Position numbers and translations under genes: made by a program. A DNA stretch of 64,000 nucleotides from Saturnia japonica (taxonomy: Eukaryota; Arthropoda; Insecta; Lepidoptera; Saturniidae), in contig CM065318.1 in assembly GCA_033032175.1 (NCBI GenBank), positions 3,596,001-3,660,000 on the forward strand, read 5' to 3'. Shown in pieces: positions 11,155-23,800 of this stretch. The first letter of the stretch is position 1. Every line of letters begins with the position of its first letter. Below the pieces are notes generated by a model. The model had not been told where the DNA came from and did no database searches. It saw nothing but the letters and a program-made list of their open reading frames with translations.

Positions 11155-11606
11155 TGTTATGACCTGTTACAACCCGATTAAAAAGATGGAGAAAATCCTG
11201 TTCCCGAAATATCTCGAAGCAACTACGAACTTCTCAGGACTTCGAAATAATGTTCGCGTCGTAAACAACCGCGGCGCATGTTTGTGTAAACATCGCAGTT
11301 TATGTATGTATGGCTTATCGGCTCCATTAAGTCATCGAGTAGGCATAGAAACTAAACGTCAAGAAAGTTAGCGAAGATTCACGATTTTTCTGCGATCGTT
11401 TAGTGTAGGTATTTAAGCGTCTCACGCGCGGCGCCGAGGCAGTTCAGTTTTGAATCATAAAGCGATAACAACGAGCGATAAAAGAAGCGAAACCACAGTA
11501 AAATAAATAACAGTGTTGTGAGTTTGTGTAATTTGTAACTGTGTGGAATTCGAATAAATCTTTCTAACATAAAAAATCGGCATTTTTAATACTCACGGGT
11601 GTAACA
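11155..11606 (+). mobile_element. Solo LTR, 452 bp, with 4-bp TSD
   Basis: The block starts TGTTATGACCTGTTACAACC and ends CTCACGGGTGTAACA, with inverted ends of the TGTTACA type. It is flanked by identical TTAT (11151-11154 and 11607-11610). Inside are a TATA-like 'gtatttaag' followed about 30 bp later by an initiator 'ttcagtt', then an 'aataaa' polyA signal near 11555. That is the U3-R-U5 order of an LTR. A 4-bp duplication fits Ty3/gypsy-like integration. No internal coding region is present, so it is a recombination-derived solo LTR. Confidence 0.7.
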
Positions 11607-11610
11607 TTAT

Positions 11611-12935
11611 GAAGAAAAACATCCATTATTAACTTGAAATACGAAAAGTATACCTATTTGTCAAATGTTCTGTTAAGTTTTATCGTTAAACTTTTAATAG
11701 CAATTTTCTGATATATTTCAGAAATTTCTTACTTGAGATACCAAATCGTTCATGTTTTATGAGTGGCATATAAATACTTCTCTTGGAGTTTTGTTTCAAA
11801 AGCTGATCCATTTGCGATCACAATTGTACTTTCGTTTGATGCACGATTTGTACACCTGCCAGTATCAATCCATTATTCACATAAGTTCATATCGAAATTA
11901 ATACCTTATTACTTGTACTAGCGGTCGCCCAATGATCGAAATTCGACAAGCGAATCTTTAATCATAGACTATTTTCTATTTGACATTTGCAGTATGAACC
12001 TAAACAATGAATATTGTATCACTTGCGGTCACTTTTCATTGAGTGACAATGTCAATATTTTGGGGGGGGGTTTAAGATCAATGGCACTTGTCGGGTTAGG
12101 ATTCGCAGTATTAATTTATTTACTTTAATATTACTATATAGATTAATTTTAGCTTCCTGCACTCCTTCTCCTTATAAACTTTAATTATGCCAAATCTCAC
12201 AGACTTCCGTGCACGCAATACACTTAGAAAGGTGTCCGAAGTTTTCTTCTCTCGTACTAATATAATAATGATAATCCATCGCATTGCGCAAAATGCAAAA
12301 TGCCAAATTTTGCTTTAGTAAAGTCACTGATGGTGGCCCCTTACGTACACTATTTATAACTACTTAACTTTAGAGTTAGCGCTAGTAGTCGAGTTATCAA
12401 TGTTTAATGAGAAAGACTTATTACTGAAAGCCAAGGACCACAGCCCTAGAATTATAAATTAGAGTTAGCGACTTTATTACTCTATGACCAGAACTAATTC
12501 CTAAAAGGTTTTCTAAACAATTATTCACCTATATTACTACTAGATAAAAAAAACGATTAAAAAAAAAAAATCTAAATATTTTACTAATACCTACTATTTC
12601 TAGAATCCTATTTCACAAAAGAAACCAATGATTGTCAACAAAAATCTTGTTAACTACACAGCTTGGTCAGAGAAGTCATGTAAATTTTATCTTATATATT
12701 CTGTAGTTTAAGCAATGACATTTTACACTTAAAACATCTTTAGTTGTTTAGTATACGTGAGTTGTGTATTCTTCCTAGCTGATTTAGGCTACAGCGACCA
12801 AACTCAATCTAGAGGCTGGTATGTTTAGCTCGTAAATGACTAACGATTTTACTTTAGCAACAATTTTAGCAGTAAATTTACTAGTGCAAAATGCGCACGT
12901 TAGGGTATAGTTGACAAAGTTATTATGTATATTTG
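11611..12935. other. Gap, no recognised gene
   Basis: AT-rich DNA with a run of about ten G near 12061-12070. A block near 12150-12260 resembles decayed retroposon sequence. No coding frame was recognised. Confidence 0.4.
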
Positions 12936-12939
12936 AAGG

Positions 12940-13345
12940 CTATTTATTTTTAAGGTTTTCACGTTTATAATCTAGTTCAAGCCTTCTTTGATCCTCAAAC
13001 GCGTTTACTCTCTCTTGAGCAAGTTGACTCCATTCATTTCGCCTTTCAGCGAGCGACTCCAAGTGAGGAGGCTTAATGTTGCTTGTCTTCAAGCGTCTCT
13101 TCTAAACATCTTTAAAAAGTAGAAATTGGTCACCGCTTTTCCACTTGCCATATTTTAACTCAGAAAAAAAGATAGGCTTCACTTTTCTCCCATCAGACAT
13201 TCTACTCAGATGCCCGCACTAACGTAGCTGACGCCATATCAGATATTCTTCTATCCCGAAAACATCAGCTCGTCGAAGAACATCATTTACATCGGTGTTA
13301 CGAACCCTATCAAGCCGCTTTCGTGTGTTGTATAAAAATGATAAC
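12940..13345 (-). pseudogene. LINE C-terminal remnant
   Basis: The minus-strand reading frame gives a recognisable LINE ORF2 C-terminus: 'RRADVFGIEEYLIWRQLR', a stop, then '[20 protein letters not shown]', a second stop, and 'NEWSQLAQERVNAFEDQRR'. It ends at a stop at 12940-12942. The 'RAQLRW.GHV.RM' and 'W...A..R' patterns recur in insect endonuclease-reverse transcriptases downstream of the RT domain. Only this tail survives and the RT domain is gone. It belongs to a different LINE lineage from those at 2.7, 26.7 and 49 kb. Confidence 0.65.
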
Positions 13346-13985
13346 CATAGTTCGACGGTGGAAAGACTAATTGAATAAAGTATAAGTTTGTCAAGTGCAT
13401 GTTAGTCAATTAGCATTTCAGCCAAAGATATATTATAAAAAAAAACCTTATTATCATAAAAATTAACTGTGCTTAGTCCGCGAGTTGACAGTATGTTTAA
13501 ATATTAAAGTTATTTATTTAATAATATTACTCTATTGTTAAAAATCTTAAAACTAAAAAAAAAACTAAAGAATAATGTTTATTTATTTCATTTATTTTTT
13601 TCCAAAATTAAAATTGTGTGTATGTGAGTCACACATGATTGTAACACTATACAGAAATTGTGACGTTATAGTTCAATGAATAAATAAACAGTTGAATGAA
13701 CAATTTTGTAATAAATGACAATAAAATAATTACTAAGTGTTCAAAAAATTAACGACCATCACTAACAAGAATCAAACACATATTATTATATTATCTATAG
13801 GTGCCAGCCTGCGAGAGAATGACAAAGAATATACACGGTTAATGTAAGTTTTTTAACAGTTGTCTAGTCCCGGATTGTTTTAGTAACAAATTATATCTCT
13901 TTTACAGGTAAGTGATATTTAGCGTTTTGGATTTTGTACGAGTAAATATGGTAAGAATACATTTTTACATATTATAATATAATAT
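13345..13985. other. Gap, nothing recognised
   Basis: AT-rich, many A-runs; no gene or named repeat seen. Confidence 0.4.
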
Positions 13986-13987
13986 AG

Positions 13988-14310
13988 AGATGTCTATCTA
14001 TACATATAAAATGCTTTATTCTGAATGACTGACGGATCAACGCACAGCCTAAACCGCTAATCGTAGAGACCTGAAACTTGGAGGGTGTGTTCTTTATATG
14101 ACGTAGGCATCCGATAAGAAAGGATTTTCCGAAATTCTACCCCTAGGGAGGTGAAGAAGGGCAGCAAAGTTTGTATGGAACAACGTGATTTCTTGGTCCA
14201 ATCTACATCAAATTTTGCATAAACCTTTTTTAACAGAATTTATGGAAGACGTGTTACGTATTTTATTGAAATTCATCCCGTAACAGGGTTAAAAAGGAGT
14301 AGAAAGTTAT
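13988..14310 (+). repeat. Dispersed lepidopteran repeat
   Basis: The block runs 'gaatgactgacggatcaacg', 'cctgaaacttggagggtgtg', 'gacgtaggcatccgataaga', 'ggtgaagaagggcagcaaag' and 'ttgtatggaacaacgtgatt'. This succession is familiar from many moth genomes as a multicopy element. I can support it as a repeat but not assign its class from a single copy. Confidence 0.45.
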
Positions 14311-14650
14311 TTTGTCGGTGTTTTGCTTCGAAACTGATATCAATACTTCTTACTGCTTTTGATTTAAATTACATTTTATTTTGGTACACATGTTTGAAAA
14401 CTCAATCAGATTTTATTCAAAAAAGGTTGAACTCACTTAAAAACATAAGCAAGTACTCTTTAAAATTGCAATGTCTCAGAAGTCACCGTACTAATTAGTA
14501 CCTCAATGAAAGTTTCTAAGCTTAAAGAGGCTATGCACTTTTAGAATACGGCCTCATAGCAATAGTTCGAAATTTGAAATGTTAAGGATTAGATCATTTT
14601 GCTTATAAATTATACGAATCATTCCATATTAAATAAAAAAACATGTAAAA

Positions 14651-15224
14651 TCTATACTAATAATATAATAAAGGGGAAAAGTTTTTTGTTTGTTTAAACA
14701 CGCTAATCTCTGGAACTAGAACAGTCGGATTCGAAAAAATATTTTTTTACATGATAACCAGACTCACGAGGAATAGTATAGGTTATATAAAATTGCGATA
14801 GAAAGCCAGCCTTAAATATTATATTGGCCATTAATCTATATAAAAAAAGTCAGCGATAGCATATATCTATCTCTTATACATTAGCCACAATAAGATATTT
14901 AGATTTTTTTTTATGTTGAAGATTAAAAATTAATTTATGAGCTTTGGTTTTAAGCATGGCATATTAATCCTTACGAACAAAAGTTACTCCATCATAAAGA
15001 CAATTTATAATGAAGTTAAAACTTCGTCTTTTACAGCATGATATTTGGACGCATAGTTTGAGAGGTAATACAAAATTAAAATAATTCAACACTCGGCTCG
15101 AGCCGTGCGATGTCGCGATGTGACGATCAGCGATAAAAATATTGTCTTTAATGAAGTATTTGTAAATCATCAATCAGTGATTTCTTCTAAATTACATGCG
15201 GTTGAAACCGCGGGGTACATCTAG
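14651..15224 (+). mobile_element. Complete non-autonomous Helitron, 574 bp
   Basis: The element starts TCTATACTAATAATATAAT and ends in CTAG (15221-15224). A perfect 6-bp hairpin, gcggtt-ga-aaccgc (15198-15211), sits nine bases before the end. It lies between A (14650) and T (15225), the insertion preference of Helitrons, which move by rolling-circle replication and make no target duplication. The 5' part carries the 'tttgtttgtttaaacacgct' block shared with the repeat at 2213. It has no Rep/helicase coding sequence and depends on enzymes supplied elsewhere. Confidence 0.75.
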
Positions 15225-15225
15225 T

Positions 15226-16255
15226 CTTTAATAAAATAGTACAAATACATTAATGACAATTTTATTACAATAATATTCTTACATTTTAAAAATGAATGGT
15301 CTGATAGATTTTTTTTTCGGATATATCTGTAGCTCTAGTAGTCTGTAGTCTGTACATGAACTTTTTCAAAATTTTGTGTTACATAATTATCTATTACAAA
15401 ATCTGATCGCGAATATGAAATTGAAAAAATAACTGTCAGTTTGTCTGTATATCCGGAAATAACTCATAAATGGCTTGGCCGGCTATAAAACACGTAACTC
15501 TGTAATGTATTGAGAATATTTACTGAAATAAAGTGAAATGATACCAAATTAATCTAAATTATTTTATCTTTACATAATTTTCAATAAAACAATAAATGGA
15601 AATATAGGTTTTTTTGAAGTGAAAACTTCTATAGGAAAGTTTGGATAGGGAGTAAATTCATGTTAGTCGTCATCGACATGGTCACGTGACGTGTTAACGA
15701 AAAACGGAGTCATTGTAGCAATATAACCTAAAAATTAAGAATATCATTATTTTTTGTTTATACCTACAATTACTATGCAATGCCTATTTTATAGTAATTT
15801 AGGAGTTATTTTACTAACGTGATAAAATAAATTTGTTGTGTAAAAAAACAGTTTTGATTCACAAGTTTTAATTTAAGATGAAACAATTACTTTGGATATC
15901 CAAAAATAGCAACTGTTTGTTTATAGTTTTAAGTTTTCACTTCTGTCGGCAGGCCTCATGACTGCTTTTTCTTTTCCAACAGTATTCATAGATAGCACTG
16001 TACGGCTTGGTTTTAAATAATTTATTTTAAATATTCACAAAATTAGTTTGATATTTATTGTCACACTTATGTATATTTTCTGAAAGCACGTATATTAATA
16101 ATTAAAGGCTGGGCTTTTATTACTATGTATTTTTAAATATTTTTTAGATAAATATTATGGATATTTTTTAATATTTAAATTAATTAGTAACAAAATCTAT
16201 TTTATCTACATTTCTACGATACATGTCGTTGTTTGGTATTTTTGACTACCAAGAT
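15226..16255. other. Gap, nothing recognised
   Basis: AT-rich DNA without coding signal. A short 'gctgggctttta' block near 16107 is the only oddity. Confidence 0.4.
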
Positions 16256-16261
16256 TTATAT

Positions 16262-16690
16262 GAAAGTAGCTGTGCCCATGGCTTCGCTCACGTGGACCAC
16301 AAAATGCCCGCACGAACCTTGCTTCCCCGCTCCCGGCTATTTTAAAGACAAAAATGTTTATTGTGGTTGTTCCTTAGAAGATAGATGTATACTTTCCCAG
16401 ACTTTTTTGTAGGTCTTTTTAATGCCTATGATTATGTAGTACATTAATTTGCGATATCTCTTATGGTTTACTCAGCATAAACCATTTAAGCGCCCGAATT
16501 GATTCACCATGACCAGTTTTTTTATTTGTACGGAATTCTAATTCTTTTTCTAAAATAAAAGTAGCCTAAGTTACTCCCTATAGCATCAGCTGTCTATCAG
16601 TGAAAGTCCCGTCAAAATCGGTCCAACCGTTTCGGAGATTACCCGGAACAAACAGACTGACAGACAAAAATTGTAATAATAGTTTTATTT
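16262..16690 (+). mobile_element. RTE-associated retroposon copy
   Basis: The block starts 'agctgtgcccatggcttcgc', runs through 'tctcttatggtttactcagc', 'aagtagcctaagttactccc', 'agtgaaagtcccgtcaaaat' and 'cggtccaaccgtttcggaga', and ends in 'acagactgacagacaaaaat'. The same order appears at 32524-32935 and, partly, at 36406-36700 and 43860-44060. It is non-coding, with a LINE-type 3' tail. Confidence 0.65.
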
Positions 16691-16919
16691 GTTATATAAA
16701 TCGTATATGCATTTAGTAAAAAATTGTTATTTTGACATTACAAACAGACACTTCAATTTTATTAATTCTACGTATAGATTACACTAACCGGACATACTAT
16801 AAACTCTATAGTATAAAGCGTAGGTACATTGGAAAATAATGGTTTATAAAAATAAAGTTAATAAATAAACTTAGCTTTTCTTAAAGGATTGCAAAACTCA
16901 ACATTTTTGTTTACCTTTA

Positions 16920-17140
16920 TGCATATATATTCCTCGAAGGTTTAGGCAGAGGTGTACTAATGTATAACCGAAGTTCGCCGGGTATATGTATATATTTTGG
17001 GGGCAAGCTTATTGCAATTATTCGGCCACAAAACCAATTTCCGAGTTGCTACTGAGAATTTCAAAGAAAAACCCAATAACACTTTGCTCGACCTGGGAAT
17101 CGAACTCAGGGACCTCGAGCATAGCCGTCTGTCTTTATGT
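16920..17140 (-). mobile_element. tRNA-headed SINE
   Basis: Same family as 26404-26647 in the same (minus) orientation. The B-box-like part is damaged ('gacctgggaatcgaactcag' on the plus strand). Body blocks 'gaggtgtactaatgta', 'gttcgccgggtata' and 'cactttgctcgacctgggaa' identify it. Confidence 0.65.
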
Positions 17141-17199
17141 ATTTTAGATAATATCGGTATGATTGTTGAACTGTGATATGGATTGACATTTAAAATTAA

Positions 17200-17338
17200 T
17201 TTAGTTGGGGATTATCAAAGCTTAAACGGTCAAATACCGTATGGTGAGATTGAGGCGAGGTGAGGTTTTTATTAATAAGTAGTTTCTGTTTTTCATAAAC
17301 CAAATATACTACGTGGACGAAGTCGCGGGCACAGCTAG
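17200..17338 (+). mobile_element. Helitron 3' end
   Basis: Ends 'gacgaagtcgcgggcacag' then CTAG at 17335-17338, followed by T. It matches the minus-strand copy at 7424-7560 across 'accgtatggtgagattgagg'. The 5' boundary was not found. Confidence 0.6.
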
Positions 17339-17544
17339 TCTACTATATAATTACAGTGAGGGTTATATATTTTATAATAAATACAATTTAAACTATAGCA
17401 TTTTCAATACATTGTCAAATTATTTTAATATAGTCGGTATTACGTATATATTCAGATATATCGAGATGGTTTAAAGAAACATTTAAATGTAAATAAGGAA
17501 ACATATTTATAACACTGGCAAAATATTACTCCAACACAAACTTC

Positions 17545-17821
17545 TTACAAGAAGCGGTGAATAAGCTGACTGAAGAACAATAGGAATATAGCTAAAATAA
17601 CGCTTTGTGCTGATGACACAGGTTGTTTTGGTGCTATGTAATGTCTAGAGTAAGTGTCATCCCAGAAAGTTATTCCTGTTGTATAAGGGTTTGCCCTCGC
17701 TGATTGTATAATAGTGGTCATAGAAATATTTGCTCCGACGTTTCCAGAATATTCCAAATAATTGATTACATTGGTAGTGATTGGGGGCCAGATCACCCAC
17801 GACGAATCAGGTACAGGGTCT
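17545..17821 (-). CDS. Esterase exon 3 (C-terminus)
   Basis: Starts after 'gtatttcag' with A completing a split GG|A glycine codon. It contains 'DPVPDSSWVIWPP', the usual esterase C-terminal block, then 'ITFWDDTYSRHY' and the hydrophobic end. Stop TAA at 17545-17547. Confidence 0.85.
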
Positions 17822-20800
17822 CTGAAATACAAGTGAAAATAATAATTATAAATCACATAACAATAATTCATTCATTAAATACATAGTGTTCTTAGAAGGC
17901 GATACTTCGATTTACATTAAGTTTGAGACGTAACAAAGGTTTTTCATAATTAAGACTGGTTTTTACTCTATAGTAATCCGATATAAATTGCCTATTATTA
18001 CCCGGTGTAGGGCAGGTATTCCAGAAGGATTTCTCAGCGAAAATCAAATTCCTTTGACAACAAAGCAACAAATATTTTAAGCACACTTTAAGAAAGACCG
18101 TCGTCTTTAACAAGCTAAGCCTAAAAACAAGACTGGACCTCAAGGATTGCTGTCTCTACTGACCGATCTCTGCTTGGAGAAGGATTTTAAGCTTGAGGGT
18201 TGTATGGCAAAGCCGAGCAAGCATTATAAAATGCTATAATACCATGCTATGATTAATTAATCATTATGATTTCCTTCACTGAAAGCTCAGACTAATTGAA
18301 AGGTTCGAACCCGACGTCGACCTCGATCGATGCAGTGTCCGAGTGCATTACCACTAACCTATCATCGTTTTAAAAGTTGCCAGTAAGTATAAAATATAGG
18401 TTTTAGTAGTTTATTCACGGATTATATGAGTAAGTACTAGCTGTGCCCCACGGTTTCACCCGTGTTAATTTTATCCAACAAACATCGCGCCGCCGACGTA
18501 CCCGTGTGGCTAATAAGGCTTTATTAAAACAATAATTGTTCACAGTTCCCGTACTTGCCTACAGCTTTTCAGATTGCTTGACTTTCATGGTTACTGCTCC
18601 GCTCCGCTAGTTTAAAATAATAAAATAGGTAGTTAAATATAATTTAAATAAACGTTTACCCTGTATATGCGAATGCAAATAAACGGGTCACAAGTGAACG
18701 CATGAGAGATTGCTCCGATGATTCTAAGTTATCACTAAATAAAATGCTTAGCAAGGCTCCATGTCTTGTTCCCGTTAGTGGTATTTGAATGTACGGCCAA
18801 TCTGAATTTAGAGTTCCCATGACACCGAACTCTAACAGTCTCACACTGCTTCCAGAAGTTAGTGCTCTTTCTCTTGCTGCTCTTATCACTGATATCAATA
18901 TTAAAGTATCTCCATGATAGTCCAAGTAATCGTTTATGGTTGACATGCTAATAGAACTTTGGCGGAAGTAGAACTGGCGTATGCTTTGAGACACTGTTGC
19001 GTTCTCATTTATATTCAAGTCTACTGGTAAGAAATCGGTAAAATTGGCTTGCATCTTCTCTAACCACTGTCCGTCTACAGCTTCGCCAGCTCTTAATGTA
19101 CCTTCTCTGGTTGAATATGCAGCGATGTAAGGAATATGATGGAAACTACCAGACCTCAAAAGGTTTATTGGTGCATCTAACAATACAGTTTCATTAGGAT
19201 TCAGATTTGGATTTTCTAAGCACGGGGCGAACAATGGAGTATTGTTCGTGAATTTGAAATCGCTTAGTGCACTAGCCATTAAATTGATTTCAGTGGTCTG
19301 GAGTAATGCTGCTAATTGTTCTGGGGTATTCCCTGCATAGTTCAATCTAGCTCCGAACAAGTTTGCATAGCCTATTGGATCATAGGCAACTGCCCATGGA
19401 GCTAAAGCAGATCCACTGAGAGCTATAGCTTTATGTATAAGGGTTTCGGATCTAGGCGACATTGTTAATATATCTACTAAAGCAGCACCAGAGCCATGGC
19501 CAATCAAAACAATATTGCTTGGATCACCGCCAAAATTGGCAATGTTAGCTTTCACCCAATGAAGTCCTTGAATAATATCTTTGAGGCCAGCGTTACCAGG
19601 AGCCTCGTGGACTCTCAAGCACAGAAAACCAAAGATAGATACTCTAAAGTTAAGTGAAACAAAAACGATGTCTGTTTCAACGATGTTTCTATAAGAAAGC
19701 GACGCTATGCTAGTAGTCGTATATTCTTCAGCGTTCAGCCAAACGAAGACTGGTTTGGGCGTTGTTACGTTCCTTGTAAAAACACTTAGAGTGAGACAAT
19801 CTTCAACCCCAGTTAAGCCGTTAGCACTAGGCTGAGCACAAACAATGCCCCTTTTAGTAGCATTGAAAACTCCTGTATAGGTCGATGGTGGTGTTGGTGC
19901 CTGAAAACCAAAGTTTATGTTTGTCAATTATATATTCGATGAAATATTGAGGTGAAGGAAATAAAGAAAATACGTTTATTTTTTACACACACATGAAAGT
20001 TGTGTTCGCGTAGGCAAGTGTGTGTACCAAATCTACATGAAGAATTTTTAGGAAAAAAAACTTATATAATATACACTTTTTATACCCATGTATATTAAGA
20101 CATTTTAGGTGTTATAACTTATTTTATTTTTATAACAGGTTAGCTATAACGATAACCATTAATTAAGTATTTGTAACGGTTATGTTTAAATTGTATATTA
20201 ATTCTTTTTAAATATAGAATTCAGTCATTTTCAAGGATGGATATCAAAGCAGTTAAAGTATTAGGTCCTTGTAAATGAAAGTGGCATTTTATATAGAAAA
20301 AGTAAAACGAAAAAATATGAAATTATACATTTAGTCAATCGAAGTATCATCATTATCTATGCACTTTCGCCTTTTAATAGGTTGTTTATCGATTCCATTG
20401 CTGAAAAGTTGTGGGAGCGAGAAACAATAAAGTCTTTGAAGGCGGTTTGAACAGCCTCATCGGAATTGAATTTTTGTTCCTTGCAAAGAAAAGGAGCAAG
20501 GTCCGGGTAGTACTGGTGGGTGTCGGAGACATTCCAACCGCAGTTCCACTAATTTAGCGACCGTCTGTCGTATAGTATTGGGTCTAGCGTTGTCCTGAAG
20601 CAGCAGTGGGCTAGAGAGTTTCACCAGTCTCGGTTGTTTAACGGCTAGCTTTTCCATCATGGTTTGCAATTGTTGATAATACAGATCTGCCGTCATCGTC
20701 TGGACAGATCTTAGGAAGCTGTAGTGTATGACACCAACACTAGTCCACAAAATACTCACTAGAACCTTTTTCTGAGTCCACTTTCGCTAGGTACAGTATT

Positions 20801-23800
20801 TGGCCGGTTCTCTTGGGTTCAACCACTGTGATGAGCGTTACTGAATTTCGTAAAAAATCCAATTTTCATCACAAGTAATATTATGATTCAAAAATCCCTC
20901 GTTATTGTGACGGTTGAGTAATGTAACGCAGCACTCAATGCGTGTTTGTTTGTATGCTTCAGTCAATTCATGCGGTACCCATTTCTCGAGCTTTTTCACT
21001 TTTCCAATTTGTCTCAAATGAATTAAGATTATTTTATTACTCACACCGAAGCCTGCCGCTAACTCCACCTCTATTTGATTCTCACAAACCTAAATTTGAA
21101 ATAAATTTGAATTTGGAATTCCTAACCAAACGCCAGATATTTGAGATCGAAGTGGCCAGTTCAATAAAACGCTATTTCATATTTAAGGACCTAATTTAAA
21201 AACTAGTAGCGGCTCGTGAAAATATTTAATTGGTGTTCACTAAAACACCGCTCACTTTTTATTGAAGTGATAGGAATTATAGTAGGTATACTTAAAGTAC
21301 ATAGGTATCATTTTCCAAAGTTTCATGCTATAGATTGTGAAAGAGATAATTTTCTGTTACAAATGACTACCTAATAGATTATTTTTAACTAGATAAGTGA
21401 TTATCGAAACACAAACTATACATACAAATCAGAAACGTAATTTAATGCAAGTTAAAACCATAAAGCTCGCGTGTAAAATGTAGTGCAGGAGCACCGCTCC
21501 AGATAACGTACATTTCTCATAGTAAATCTTGTGTTGCACATTTCGGGCTATGCAGTATGCTCTCTTTCGCACTCATTGAAATCCGTGCGTACCGTTGTAC
21601 TGAAATTTGTTTGATAGGAGCGCAATCGCTGACGCTCCACTCAGTACAACTCAATAGCAAATCTTTTTATTGCACTCAGGTAAATTGATTTTAGTAAAAT
21701 GCTATGTTTAGTTTATATTACTGAGAACTATAGATTAATCTATACATGTCATCTACCTAAAGTACATAATTACGGTTATGAAAGTACCCAAACACATTTT
21801 GTTCAATGTTTTTTTTGTGGGAGTGCACTACACCAGCGCTCTTTAGGACGAGCCGCCACTGTATATAACTGCTTTTTATTAAAAATAGAATTCCAAGTTC
21901 GGTAAAGCTGTAAAAGCCGCAGTGGCTGCAGGGCCCCTAAGGCTAACAGTATTGTTAGTTAAAAAAAAAATAGAAGTTACATACAACTATGCGCAGCTAT
22001 AGAATATACCTTTCGACTTAATTTATTTTAATAAGTAATTTAAAAGGAAATATTTATAAAATCAAACACTATATTCGCGTTTCAATTGATTGAGATTACT
22101 ACAACTATATATGCCACAGAGAATATTTTGAGTTATAGTAGATTATATTTAATTACTGTTGATATTAAAAAAAAACATTATCTCGTCCTAAAATATTATG
22201 ACATTCAAAATTTTAATTATCTTTAAGAACTTACTTGTAATCGATACGAAACAAAAATAATGTGGCAAAGTCCAATTTGGCTGATTAAAAATGACGTGTT
22301 GTAATTAAAGGTGGCTTATTTAATATTATCTAGTAGAGTGATTTATGATCGTTATTCGTTCGTACATTATTTTATTTCAGAAGGGTAAGTATATTATTCT
22401 GCATTCTTTTTTAAGAATAAAGCTAGCGGAGAATGTTTTTCAGTACTTTTTCTAGACAAACCATCTCAATCGAGACCTGTGTGCTTAGTGTGAGTTTTTC
22501 AATTAATTGTAGTTTACGTAACTTTTTCGTCAGCGTTAGAAACGCCAAACTGTCCGGCAAGGTTAATTTCGCGAGTGCGAGTTCCTTCACTGCATACTGT
22601 CAGAAACGCGTTTAATACACCTAAACATGAGTTATTATTTCAATTCTTATGTTGGCTACTCTGCAGCGTGTATGAATATACGACCAAGTTGAAAAACCGA
22701 CTTCAACAGTATTCACGTAGATGGTAGATGAATACTGAATTTGGTTACGTTTTAGATAGCCATGTCTACTTTTTTTTACTTTGTTGATGTGTTTCGTGGA
22801 GATAAAAATATTAAATAATGAAGACAAGCTTATCGCAACTTGATATAATGATGACTTTTATGAAGTATTTTTTTTTATTACTTTATAATTAGGCTAAATA
22901 TTAAATTTCGCGATGTGGAAACAAATAGTTTTTGAATTATATTTTAATAGGTTTTTTTTTTTAAATATGACAATACATAATTATATATCAGTTCTAAACA
23001 GTTGTAATAAAATGAATATAGGTAAAAATGATTATGTATGTTATTTTCGTAAATAACTTTTTTTAATTAATAGATAAACCATTGCTTATTATTTCTATAG
23101 ATATAAAATTTAATTTAAAATGTCGTTTTATTTTTCTTTACGTGTTGTTGTTAGTTTTTGAACAATTATTGTTTGATTTACGTCTTACGACTATTTCCGA
23201 TAAATATAAATACGATTTCAATATTATGTGCCGTTTTAAGTGTTACATATAATTTTAATATAATTACATATAATAATCATATAAATATACAAATAAAATA
23301 TATAAGTAACTATATAATATAATTATAATTATAATTTAGCGGTAAAATTGCTTAAGTTAGGTTTGAACTGTAATCACAAATAATATAATATAATATAGAA
23401 CACATTGTGCAAATATATTAATTCCTAAACCATGTATCCGAGTTCATTAATTGGATCAAATATCACACGAAAATATTCTCGTATAAAAAAATGTTTAATG
23501 CGTTCCTCTTGAGCACGGGCAAAAGAAAGAAGCCTCCAAGAAAAATAAAGTCTCGGAGTGACCTTTGCCATACATTTTAATTAATCAGTATAACAACTTT
23601 TGGCCTCTCTCACTACAAAATCCCAAGTGAATGACTCTACTATCACGTCAGCGTCTGTTTATTATTCGAACTGTCAAAATGTGTCCAACTTGTAACTCAC
23701 ACTCGCAATATCATTGCCATACATATGCAAACGTCAACTGCGTAGTAAGTGTTTCGTTCGTCGCTAACTATTTAGTAAACAAAAAAACTTGCACTCGCAT

